Assembly: GCA_900547815.1 (NCBI GenBank)
Contig: URHY01000066.1
Coordinates: forward strand, 1-12,316
Direction: 5' to 3'
Length of the DNA stretch: 12,316 bases
DNA from: an uncultured Solobacterium sp.
GTDB lineage: Bacteria > Bacillota_I > Bacilli_A > Erysipelotrichales > Erysipelotrichaceae
Shown here: in pieces, positions 5,332 through 12,195 of the stretch
Numbering within the stretch: position 1 is the stretch's first letter
How the letters are laid out: the number at the start of each line of letters is the position of its first letter
The notes under the pieces: model-generated
Told to the model about the DNA's origin: nothing
Databases searched by the model: none
Seen by the model: only the letters and a program-made list of their open reading frames with translations
Position numbers and translations under genes: made by a program

Positions 5332-6870
5332 ATGGAAAAAAGACCAGTAATTTTGGTTGTTATGGACGGTATTGGTATTCGTGAAGATAAGAAGAACAAT
5401 GCGGTTGCATTAGCCAATAAACCAACACTTGATAAATTGTGGGCTGAATGTCCACATACACAACTTCGTGCTCATGGACTTGCAGTAGGACTTCCTACAG
5501 ATTCAGATATGGGTAACTCAGAAGTTGGACACAACGCATTAGGTTGTGGACAAATTTACTCTCAAGGAGCTAAATTAGTTAATGAAAATATTGAGTCTAA
5601 AGAAATCTTCAATTCTAAAACTTGGAAGGATTTAGCTGAAAATGCAAAAGACAGCAAGATGCATTTCATCGGTCTTTTAAGTGATGGAAACGTACACTCT
5701 AATATTTCTCACTTGAAGGCTTTGATTAAAGAATCTAAAAATGAAGGTATTAAAGAAGTTCGTGTTCATGCATTACTTGATGGACGTGATGTTCCTGCAA
5801 CTTCAGCTTTAGAATATGTAAATGATATTGAATCATTTATGGCAGAATTAAATGATGACAACTTCCACGCATGCATCGCTAGTGGTGGTGGACGTATGCA
5901 AATCACAATGGACCGTTATGAAGCTGACTGGTCTATGGTTGAACGTGGATGGAAAATTCACGTAATGGGTGAAGGAAGACAATTTGCTTCAACTACAGAA
6001 GCTATCGAAACTTATCGTAAAGAATTAAATGTTGTTGACCAAGATCTTCCAGGATTTGTTATCGCAAAAGATGGTACTCCAGTAGGTACTATCGATGATG
6101 GCGATAGCGTAGTATTATTCAACTTCCGTGGTGACCGTGCTCAAGAAATCTCTTTAGCATTTGATGGAGATGCTTCATTTGATAAATTTGATCGTGTTAA
6201 AGTTCCAAATGTTAAATTTGCAGGTATGTTGCAATATGATGCAGACTTACAAATTCCAAAGAACTATTTGACTGAACCACCAAAAATCAAATACACATTA
6301 ACAGAAGAGTTGTGTAAACATGGTATTCGTGAATATGCAATTAGTGAAACTCAAAAATATGGACATGTTACTTATTTCTGGAATGGTAACCGTTCAGAAA
6401 AATTTGATGAGTCTTTAGAAACTTATGTTGAAATTCCAAGTGATGTAGTTCCATTTGAACAAAGACCTTGGATGAAGGCTGCTGAAATCACTGATAAATT
6501 GTGTGAAGCAATCGAAAGTGGAAACTACGATTTCATTCGTACAAACTATCCAAATGGTGATATGGTAGGTCACACTGGAAGTTTACCAGCAACTATTATT
6601 GGTGTTGAATCTGTAGACTTAGAACTTGCACGTGTTATTGAATCTGTAAATAAAGTAAATGGTATTTTATTAGTTACTGCAGACCACGGTAATGCGGATG
6701 ATGAAAGTAAGACTAGCCACACATTGGCACCAGTTCCATTCATCGTATACAATGCGGAATGTGAATTAAAAGAAGGCGAAGATCTAGGATTGTCAAATGT
6801 TGCAGCTACAGTTTGTGATTTCTTAGGATTAGAACCAAACGAACACTGGAACCCATCTTTAAAAAAATAA
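5332..6870 (+). CDS. gpmI: 2,3-bisphosphoglycerate-independent phosphoglycerate mutase
   Basis: A cytoplasmic glycolytic enzyme interconverting 3- and 2-phosphoglycerate through a phosphoserine intermediate with two metal ions. The 512-residue length is usual. Expected active-site residues are all visible: Asp12, nucleophile Ser63 (GNSEVGH), His122, DGRD (150-153), NFRGDR (264-269), the ETQKYGHVTYFWNG block (339-352), Asp410 and His414 (GDMVGHTG), Asp451-His452 (TADHGNAD) and His463. The middle block RMQITMDRYEADW (188-200) with ERGW differs from the form I remember in Bacillus (YYAMDRDKRW type), hinting at another branch of the family. It is a single-gene unit with its own promoter, GGAGG ribosome site and terminator. 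Codons look more biased toward a preferred set than in the neighbours, fitting high expression. Confidence 0.96.
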   Translation: MEKRPVILVVMDGIGIREDKKNNAVALANKPTLDKLWAECPHTQLRAHGLAVGLPTDSDMGNSEVGHNALGCGQIYSQGAKLVNENIESKEIFNSKTWKDLAENAKDSKMHFIGLLSDGNVHSNISHLKALIKESKNEGIKEVRVHALLDGRDVPATSALEYVNDIESFMAELNDDNFHACIASGGGRMQITMDRYEADWSMVERGWKIHVMGEGRQFASTTEAIETYRKELNVVDQDLPGFVIAKDGTPVGTIDDGDSVVLFNFRGDRAQEISLAFDGDASFDKFDRVKVPNVKFAGMLQYDADLQIPKNYLTEPPKIKYTLTEELCKHGIREYAISETQKYGHVTYFWNGNRSEKFDESLETYVEIPSDVVPFEQRPWMKAAEITDKLCEAIESGNYDFIRTNYPNGDMVGHTGSLPATIIGVESVDLELARVIESVNKVNGILLVTADHGNADDESKTSHTLAPVPFIVYNAECELKEGEDLGLSNVAATVCDFLGLEPNEHWNPSLKK

Positions 6871-6881
6871 ATTAGACGATT

Positions 6882-6917
6882 AAGGAGTAATGTTAAATAA
6901 ACTTTACTCCTTTTTTA
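6882..6917 (+). terminator. Intrinsic terminator of gpmI
   Basis: AAGGAGTAA (6882-6890) pairs with TTACTCCTT (6904-6912), with a 13-nt loop and a T tract to 6916. It begins 11 bases after the gpmI stop codon. Confidence 0.88.
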
Positions 6918-6927
6918 TTTGCAATCG

Positions 6928-6936
6928 TGATAAAAT
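6928..6936 (+). promoter_or_regulatory. Extended -10 promoter of the two-component operon
   Basis: TGATAAAAT (6928-6936) is an extended -10 placed 21 bp before the response regulator ATG. No good -35 is seen at the right distance; that position falls in the tail of the gpmI terminator. Some expression may also come from terminator read-through. Confidence 0.5.
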
Positions 6937-6957
6937 GACAAAAAAGAGGTTGATGAT

Positions 6958-7644
6958 ATGGAAAGAGTTTTAATTGTAGAAGATGATGAAAATATTCGTC
7001 AGTTATTAAAATTAACACTGGCTAGTTTTAATTATGAGTTAGTTGATTTTGAGAATGGAAAAGATGCATATGATTATCTTCAAGACAATAAAGTTGATTT
7101 AGCTATTCTAGATTTAATGCTTCCAGGTATGAATGGATATGATATTTTAAAGTTTATTCGTTCAAAAGCATCTTTAAAAGATTTACCAGTAATTATTTTA
7201 AGTGCAAAAGATAAAGAATTAGATAAAATTATGGGATTAGATCTAGGGGCGGATGACTATTTGACAAAACCTTTCAGTGTTTTAGAACTCGCAGCACGAA
7301 TTCGATCTTTACTTAGAAGAAGTAAAAAAGATGAACGCTTGATTCAGATTCACGGTTTATGTATAGATTTGGATAAACGCATTGTAACGATTCATGAAGA
7401 GCCTGTTGAATTAACATATAAAGAATTTGAACTTCTAAAATATTTAGCAAAAAATGAAGGTCGAGCCGTTTCTCGTGAAGAGTTGATTAACCAAATTTGG
7501 GGATATGATTTTATCGGTGAAAGTAGAACATTAGATGTACATATTAATTCATTACGAAAAAAACTAGGCAATGAATATGCACATTGGATTCAATCTGTAA
7601 GACAGGTGGGCTATCGTTTAGTGTCTGGAGATAACGATGCATAA
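6958..7644 (+). CDS. OmpR/PhoB-family response regulator
   Basis: A 228-residue transcription factor switched by phosphorylation. The receiver domain (about 1-120) has the acidic pair Asp9-Asp10, phospho-acceptor Asp52 (in LDLMLPGMNG), Ser82 and Lys104 (YLTKPF). The C-terminal winged helix (about 128-223) shows LTYKEFELL (152-160), the recognition-helix region RTLDVHINSLRKKL (190-203) and VRQVGYRL (214-221). AGAGG at 6945-6949 precedes the ATG. The sensor kinase gene overlaps its last codons by 8 nt (ATGCATAA), so the two proteins form a cognate pair. I do not recognise a specific orthologue; PhoP/PhoB-like is as close as the sequence allows, and no regulated gene can be named. Confidence 0.93.
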   Translation: MERVLIVEDDENIRQLLKLTLASFNYELVDFENGKDAYDYLQDNKVDLAILDLMLPGMNGYDILKFIRSKASLKDLPVIILSAKDKELDKIMGLDLGADDYLTKPFSVLELAARIRSLLRRSKKDERLIQIHGLCIDLDKRIVTIHEEPVELTYKEFELLKYLAKNEGRAVSREELINQIWGYDFIGESRTLDVHINSLRKKLGNEYAHWIQSVRQVGYRLVSGDNDA

Positions 7645-9031
7645 GAAAATTGTTCGCTCTTTCTTGATTACATTTTTAATCACGTTTCTTCTTGGCTTTG
7701 GTTTACTTTATGTAAGTTTGTATAAAGCATCCATTTCACAAGATAGGCAATATTTGATGAATACAGTGAAGCTTGTAAAAAATCTAGAAATTGATGATTT
7801 AAACACGACTCGTTTAGGAGATACATTTAAATCGGAAGATATTCGTATCACAATTATTAAGCGAAATGGTAAAGTTTTATATGATAACTACAAAGATAAG
7901 ATCAGAGAAAAACATTTACAACGTGAAGAAGTTAAACAAGCTTTAGAAGAAGGTACTGGTACATGTATCCGTCATTCGAATACGATGCAGAGATCTTATT
8001 TATATGTGGCCGATTATGAAGATGATAATCAAACAATTGTTCGTTTAGCCATGCCTTTTGATGGATTGAGTCAATCTATTTCAATTTTATTAGCGCCTTT
8101 TATTTTTAGTATATGTGTATCGTTTATGGTTGTATTTATTTTATCAAAGAAAATGGCTGATGAAATTGTTGAACCATTTCAAGATATCACAAATACAATT
8201 AATTCAACGAATATTTCAAAAGATGTTTTAACTTTTAATACATATAATTATCCAGAACTTTATAAAATCACAAATGCTCTGACAAATATGTCGAAAGAAA
8301 ATAAAAAGTATTTGGAAAGATTGGAAAAAGAAAAAAAGGTTCGTCAGGAATTTTTTAGTAATGCCAGTCATGAGTTGAAAACGCCATTGACTTCGATTCG
8401 AGGATATACGGAGTTGATTCGTTCACATACAATTCAAGATAGTAATCAAATTGATACGTGTTTGGATTGTGTATTAAAAGAAAGTGATCACATGACACAG
8501 TTGATTAATGATATTTTAACGATTTCTAAATTAGAAACTGAAGAAATGCAAGTGACATATTCACATATTCATGTAAAGAAATTATTGGATTCAGTTATAG
8601 AAACTTTAAGACCACAAATTGAAAAAATGGACCTAAAAGTGTATGTGAATGCGACAGAATTTACAGTATTTGCGAGTATGGATCATATTAAAGGTATCTT
8701 TTATAATTTGATTTCAAATGCGATTAAATATAATAAAGTGAATGGACGTATTGATATTGTGCTGAAAAAGAATCAAAAAAATATGTATTTTAGTGTAGAG
8801 GATACGGGTATTGGAATTCCAAATAAAGATCAAGATCGAATTTTTCAACGCTTCTATCGCGTAGATAAACAACGTTCTAAAACGATACCTGGAACAGGAC
8901 TTGGATTATCGATTGTAAAACATGTTGTTTATTATTATAAGGGTGATATTCATTTAACTTCAAAAGAAGATATAGGAACTAAAATCACGGTTGAATTACC
9001 GATTATTGTAAAAGAAGCCCCAGAAAGTTAA
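7637..9031 (+). CDS. Sensor histidine kinase (PhoR-like), partner of the preceding regulator
   Basis: This 464-residue membrane kinase phosphorylates the response regulator encoded just before it. The N-terminus has one membrane segment (about 8-28) and a second at about 148-169, enclosing an extracytoplasmic sensor region of about 120 residues. A short linker in the HAMP position follows. The dimerisation domain has the phospho-acceptor His245 in SNASHELKTPLTSIRGY. The ATPase domain has the N box (Asn357, Asn361), G1 box DTGIGIP (389-395), the F box FQRFYRVD (403-410) and G2 box GTGLGLS (419-425). GGAG at 7627-7630, inside the regulator gene, is the ribosome site. The stop codon lies in the loop of a perfect hairpin shared with a convergent gene. 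The stimulus is unknown. Confidence 0.93.
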   Translation: MHKKIVRSFLITFLITFLLGFGLLYVSLYKASISQDRQYLMNTVKLVKNLEIDDLNTTRLGDTFKSEDIRITIIKRNGKVLYDNYKDKIREKHLQREEVKQALEEGTGTCIRHSNTMQRSYLYVADYEDDNQTIVRLAMPFDGLSQSISILLAPFIFSICVSFMVVFILSKKMADEIVEPFQDITNTINSTNISKDVLTFNTYNYPELYKITNALTNMSKENKKYLERLEKEKKVRQEFFSNASHELKTPLTSIRGYTELIRSHTIQDSNQIDTCLDCVLKESDHMTQLINDILTISKLETEEMQVTYSHIHVKKLLDSVIETLRPQIEKMDLKVYVNATEFTVFASMDHIKGIFYNLISNAIKYNKVNGRIDIVLKKNQKNMYFSVEDTGIGIPNKDQDRIFQRFYRVDKQRSKTIPGTGLGLSIVKHVVYYYKGDIHLTSKEDIGTKITVELPIIVKEAPES

Positions 9032-9043
9032 TTTCTGGGGCTT
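9015..9043 (-). terminator. Shared hairpin between convergent genes, terminator chiefly for the minus strand
   Basis: A perfect 12-bp stem (9015-9026 with 9032-9043) closes the loop GTTAA (9027-9031), which contains the stop codons of both convergent genes. On the minus strand the stem is followed by TTCTTTT-type sequence, a usable U tract. On the plus strand GGTGCATATT follows, with no T tract, so ending of the kinase transcript here is doubtful. Confidence 0.75.
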
Positions 9044-10044
9044 GGTGCATATTCTTGTTCAGATTTTAGAACGTGAATAGCAAATACAAATAAAATCAGT
9101 AAGCGAATGAAATCGATTAGAATAAAGAATACAAATACGCGAATGGAATATTCATGAGAATTATAGTATTTCATAAAAGTAGGTAAATAAACTAGAATGC
9201 GGATGATTTCACCAAGCATACAACAGGCAATAATCTTCTTTGTATATTTATGATTGTAGTACATATAGAATAATGGAATTGTCCAAATGAATGCGGTAAA
9301 GATGCATAATACAAAAATATCTTTTGTCGCAAAAACTTTTTGCATATCCATACTTTCAAAAAGATTTGAAAAGATTTGAATCAAGATTGGGAATAAAATT
9401 AATTCTCCATAAACGATAATGCCTAAACGAACGGATAATTGAGGTAAAGTCATAGGTGCTTTTTCAGTTACATATTCTTCATCTTCTTCTTGATCATTAT
9501 CTTCAAATTCTTTTTCAAATTTAGATTTGATTTTTTCGTAATTTACATTTTTAGTTTGTTTTTCTACCCAATCATCATCTTCGTCATCAAGTTCAATAGT
9601 ATGGTCAAAATAGATTTTACACCAACGATTATTTTTTAAATATCCGCCAACCTGGCAAAGAGCAACTGCTTTAAGTAGCATGAAAGCAACAAGAATAAAG
9701 AATGGAAGAATACTATTTAGGTTGGATAATAGTAAATGGATTGGAAAATAAATAAGTAGAAAGCTAATAAGAATATCAATCCAATAAAGAATACGGAACC
9801 ATTTTTTACCTGTGGAAAGTAGAATGAAGGTTATTCCATATAAAAAGATTTGTCCAGTGCTTAGTTTTACTAACATCGATTGAAAAGTAGAATCGTTCAC
9901 TTTCAAAAAATCCATATTTGAAAACAAATATGCCATTGATAAAAAATATATACATAGAATAGTGAAATAAATAATAAATCGCATAGTTATTTTGTGTTTA
10001 GCCTTTTGATAGAGGATTAGGTTTTCTTCTTGTTTAGAATACAT
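9028..10044 (-). CDS. Unrecognised polytopic membrane protein with an acidic central segment
   Basis: I do not recognise this 338-residue protein. It has about eight hydrophobic segments: 22-42, 64-79, 85-107, 112-134, 206-226, 243-263, 270-290 and 301-324. Between the fourth and fifth lies a strongly acidic hydrophilic region (about 151-191), with ELDDEDDDWVEK near its start and EDNDQEEDEEY at its end, around a lysine-rich middle. The layout of 4 segments, charged loop, then 4 segments could suggest a duplicated membrane unit, but I see no clear repeat. There is no signal peptide and no catalytic motif I can name. The ATG at 10044 has a modest AAGTAGG ribosome site. It converges on the sensor kinase gene, sharing stop-codon bases, and diverges from the thioesterase gene. 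A link to either neighbour is only a possibility. Confidence 0.85.
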   Translation of the reverse strand: MYSKQEENLILYQKAKHKITMRFIIYFTILCIYFLSMAYLFSNMDFLKVNDSTFQSMLVKLSTGQIFLYGITFILLSTGKKWFRILYWIDILISFLLIYFPIHLLLSNLNSILPFFILVAFMLLKAVALCQVGGYLKNNRWCKIYFDHTIELDDEDDDWVEKQTKNVNYEKIKSKFEKEFEDNDQEEDEEYVTEKAPMTLPQLSVRLGIIVYGELILFPILIQIFSNLFESMDMQKVFATKDIFVLCIFTAFIWTIPLFYMYYNHKYTKKIIACCMLGEIIRILVYLPTFMKYYNSHEYSIRVFVFFILIDFIRLLILFVFAIHVLKSEQEYAPSPRN

Positions 10045-10063
10045 ATATTGACCTACTTTCTAT

Positions 10064-10088
10064 TAAGAAATGAACATATCATTTCTTA
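10064..10088 (-). repeat. 10-bp inverted repeat at the 5' end of the membrane-protein transcript
   Basis: TAAGAAATGA (10064-10073) pairs perfectly with TCATTTCTTA (10079-10088) around a 5-nt loop. The predicted minus-strand start site, about 7 bases past the -10 at 10098-10093, falls at its right edge. It could therefore be a 5'-end stabilising hairpin in the mRNA or an operator over the start site. Confidence 0.6.
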
Positions 10089-10092
10089 TATT

Positions 10093-10123
10093 ATTTTATC
10101 ATAGTAATGAAATCCATTGTCAA
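10093..10123 (-). promoter_or_regulatory. Minus-strand promoter of the membrane-protein gene
   Basis: Reading leftward, TTGACA (10123-10118) is followed after 19 bp by TAAAAT (10098-10093), with TG placed as an extended -10. The spacer is slightly long but the extended -10 can compensate. Its -35 box overlaps that of the divergent promoter. Confidence 0.55.
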
Positions 10124-10140
10124 TATTTTAACAATGGATT
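10111..10140. promoter_or_regulatory. 10-bp inverted repeat covering both divergent -35 boxes, candidate operator
   Basis: AATCCATTGT (10111-10120) and ACAATGGATT (10131-10140) are exact inverted copies separated by 10 bp. The left arm runs into the overlapping -35 boxes and the right arm touches the plus-strand -10. A protein bound here would block both promoters. No T tract follows either arm, so it is not a terminator. Confidence 0.55.
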
Positions 10141-10145
10141 AAAAT
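10117..10145 (+). promoter_or_regulatory. Promoter of the thioesterase gene
   Basis: TTGTCA (10117-10122), a 17-bp spacer and TAAAAT (10140-10145). The -35 shares five bases with the divergent minus-strand -35 (10118-10123). The leader is short and carries AAGGAGG (10150-10156) before the ATG. Confidence 0.6.
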
Positions 10146-10165
10146 AACAAAGGAGGATTAATAAC

Positions 10166-10534
10166 ATGGAATTAAAGACAATTCGAATTCAACGTGTTGT
10201 AGAACAACAAAATTTAGCATCTGTAATGAAAAGTGGTTCATTAGATGTGTTAGCTACACCACAAATGATTGCGTGGATGGAAGAAGCTGCTTGTTTATGT
10301 CTTGATTTAGAAGAAGGAAAGACAAGTGTTGGGATTAGTATGAATGTATCGCATGATATGGCTAGTCCATTAGGTGCTACAATAACAATTGAAGCAAAGA
10401 TGACAAATGTGGATGGTCGTAAAATCGATTATGAAGTACAAGCTTTTCAAGATGGGAAATCTATTGGAAAAGGTGTTCATAGCCGTTTTGTGGTAGATGC
10501 ACAAAAATTTATTGATAAAACATATAAAAAATAA
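10166..10534 (+). CDS. FlK-like hot-dog fold thioesterase
   Basis: A 122-residue cytoplasmic protein of the hot-dog thioesterase group related to fluoroacetyl-CoA thioesterase FlK (COG5496-type, from memory). The block VLATPQMIAWMEEAA (28-42) followed by TSVGISMNVSHDMASPLGA (53-71) matches the FlK pattern. The residues equivalent to FlK's Thr-Glu-His triad would be Thr31, Glu39 and His63. A terminal GVHSRFVV block (103-110) is also typical. These proteins hydrolyse small acyl-CoA thioesters, but the substrate cannot be read from the sequence, and fluoroacetyl-CoA is most unlikely to be the natural one in general members. A strong AAGGAGG lies 9 bases before the ATG. It is a single-gene unit, divergent from the membrane protein and convergent with the putative glycoside hydrolase gene. 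Confidence 0.88.
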   Translation: MELKTIRIQRVVEQQNLASVMKSGSLDVLATPQMIAWMEEAACLCLDLEEGKTSVGISMNVSHDMASPLGATITIEAKMTNVDGRKIDYEVQAFQDGKSIGKGVHSRFVVDAQKFIDKTYKK

Positions 10535-10565
10535 AAAATGGGTTAAAACCCATTTTTTATTTTTT
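10526..10565. terminator. Bidirectional terminator between convergent genes
   Basis: A perfect 18-bp stem (10526-10543 with 10548-10565), GC-rich only at ATGGG/CCCAT, has an A tract on the left arm and a T tract on the right, so it gives a U tail in either direction. The thioesterase stop codon (10532-10534) is in the left arm. The stop of the minus-strand gene (10545-10543) begins in the loop. Confidence 0.9.
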
Positions 10566-12186
10566 CTATATCATTTGGATCTCCACTTGCTAGCCAAACC
10601 ATATAGCCCGGATAATCATTGTCTATGAGTGCTTTGATTTCTTGATTAACTTCTTTTGAATCTAAATTATATCCTTGAATCCATGTTCTATATTTAGCAG
10701 GGTGTTTGATACATTTTATTTGCTCTTTACTTATTTTTGTGAATGAAGTTAGAGTATTGTATGGTTCTTCAGAAGGATAATCTATTCCAAAACTTCCATA
10801 ATTAAAATGATCCAAGTAGGGCATAGGACAAACAACATCAACAATATTTGCGATTGCTGGTAAAAATTGTCCAATATCCTGATCATCACAGGCAACGATA
10901 GGCCATGCGAACATATCGGCTGCAATATATACTTCTTTTTGAGACAGTTCTTCTTTTGCATATTGTAAAAAACCTTGAATGGCGGCTACTTTACTTTCGT
11001 TATATGTATTGTGGAAATTTAATTTGGATTTTGAACCAGCTGTTCCATCAGGAAAACGTACATAATCGAATTGAATTTCATTAAAACCTAAATCAGCGCA
11101 TTCTTTGGCAATGGCTACATTATACATCCATGCTTTTCTTGAATAAGCACTTGGCCAATATTGATTGTTATAAAGTACCAAATTATTTTTTTTATCTGTT
11201 AATGATTCTTTTGGATTTTCTTGTGCAAATACTGCATCTTTAAATGTAACGATACGACTAACAACGTAAAAACCTTTCTTTTGATATTGTTTAATTATTT
11301 TTTTTAATTCATCTTTAGAGACTTCTGCGTTTTTAATAGCACGATTTGAATCTGATAGATAATTTTTACATACATCGCTTGAATAAAGTATAGAACCTTC
11401 ATCGTTTTTTGTTTCAACTATGATTGTATTTATGTTATTCAAACTTTCGATATATTCTTGATTATGGACAAAATTATTCATGGATACATGAATAGCTTTC
11501 ACATTTTTAGGCATTTGGTTGTTTTCATAAACTGCTTTTTTATTTGGTTTATAATCAATTTGTGAGATATAAGCATCCTTTGCATATCCATCTTCATAGT
11601 ATTTATCCCAATATGTTGAGTATGGAATATTGTTGCCATAATTTTTTAAAGCAGCATTTTTTGTGGATTCTGCATAAACACCATTTAAATAATAGTTTTT
11701 TTTGTTTTTTGAAACTTTATACCAATTTACTTGGCCAGTATTTTGGTTCCAGTCCTCTTTGTCCACAGATAATACTTTAACTTTTTCTCCTTTTTTTACT
11801 ACGACTTTAGAAAGCTTTCCTCCTTTTTCATTTTGTAAGTTAACAAGCCTTCTACAATATACATAATCAGTTTGAATCGCATCATCTAACGTTTTAACGA
11901 GATGTGTATTTTTAACTTTATATTTATAATGGTCATAACTAATGATGCTGGAAGTTTCTTTTTTTTCATGTACTTTGACTTTCGTTCCTTTAGGGATTTT
12001 TACATTTTCTACGACAGCTTCTCCGTTTTTAAGATATGTTTTTTGAACAGTCAATGCGCTGGTGCTACATTTAATATATCGTGTTGGGTGCAATACATAA
12101 GCTGTAATAACTAGAAAAAATAAAAATGCCACAAGTATTATTGGGACAATAAATGTATGTTTGTTCATAGAAGCATTTTTTTTCAT
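10543..12186 (-). CDS. Membrane-anchored DUF4015-type putative glycoside hydrolase with two SH3-like repeats
   Basis: A 547-residue protein from the ATG at 12186. Residues 11-33 form a single uncleaved membrane anchor with a positively charged N-terminus, placing the rest outside the cell. Two SH3-like segments follow (about 42-97 and 108-173), each with a Lys-Gly-x-x-Val-Lys-Val core. The C-terminal half (about 230-545) matches the DUF4015 putative glycoside hydrolase family, a predicted TIM barrel: TKNDEGSI (259-266), SRIVTFKDAVFA (310-321), EIQFDYVRFPDG (370-381) with likely acidic active-site candidates Glu370 and Asp374, and CPMPYLDHF (453-461). The substrate is unknown; a cell-wall or exopolysaccharide target is inferred from location. 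A TTG at 12195, three codons upstream in frame, has AAAGGA only 4 bases before it, whereas the ATG has 13; either could be the start. Confidence 0.88.
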   Translation of the reverse strand: MKKNASMNKHTFIVPIILVAFLFFLVITAYVLHPTRYIKCSTSALTVQKTYLKNGEAVVENVKIPKGTKVKVHEKKETSSIISYDHYKYKVKNTHLVKTLDDAIQTDYVYCRRLVNLQNEKGGKLSKVVVKKGEKVKVLSVDKEDWNQNTGQVNWYKVSKNKKNYYLNGVYAESTKNAALKNYGNNIPYSTYWDKYYEDGYAKDAYISQIDYKPNKKAVYENNQMPKNVKAIHVSMNNFVHNQEYIESLNNINTIIVETKNDEGSILYSSDVCKNYLSDSNRAIKNAEVSKDELKKIIKQYQKKGFYVVSRIVTFKDAVFAQENPKESLTDKKNNLVLYNNQYWPSAYSRKAWMYNVAIAKECADLGFNEIQFDYVRFPDGTAGSKSKLNFHNTYNESKVAAIQGFLQYAKEELSQKEVYIAADMFAWPIVACDDQDIGQFLPAIANIVDVVCPMPYLDHFNYGSFGIDYPSEEPYNTLTSFTKISKEQIKCIKHPAKYRTWIQGYNLDSKEVNQEIKALIDNDYPGYMVWLASGDPNDIEKIKNGF

Positions 12187-12195
12187 ATAAACCAA

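Noticed and set aside
10111..10140. Inverted repeat read as an intrinsic terminator
   Set aside because: No T tract follows on either strand and it overlaps promoter elements of the divergent genes, so an operator is more likely.
11544..11780. Plus-strand open frame opposite the putative glycoside hydrolase gene
   Set aside because: His/Phe/Leu-rich shadow lying within the minus-strand gene; no promoter or ribosome site of note.
12193..12195. TTG start codon for the putative glycoside hydrolase
   Set aside because: Kept only as an alternative: its AAAGGA is 4 bases away, which is tight, while the in-frame ATG at 12186 gives a typical charged start before the membrane anchor. The sequence does not decide between them.
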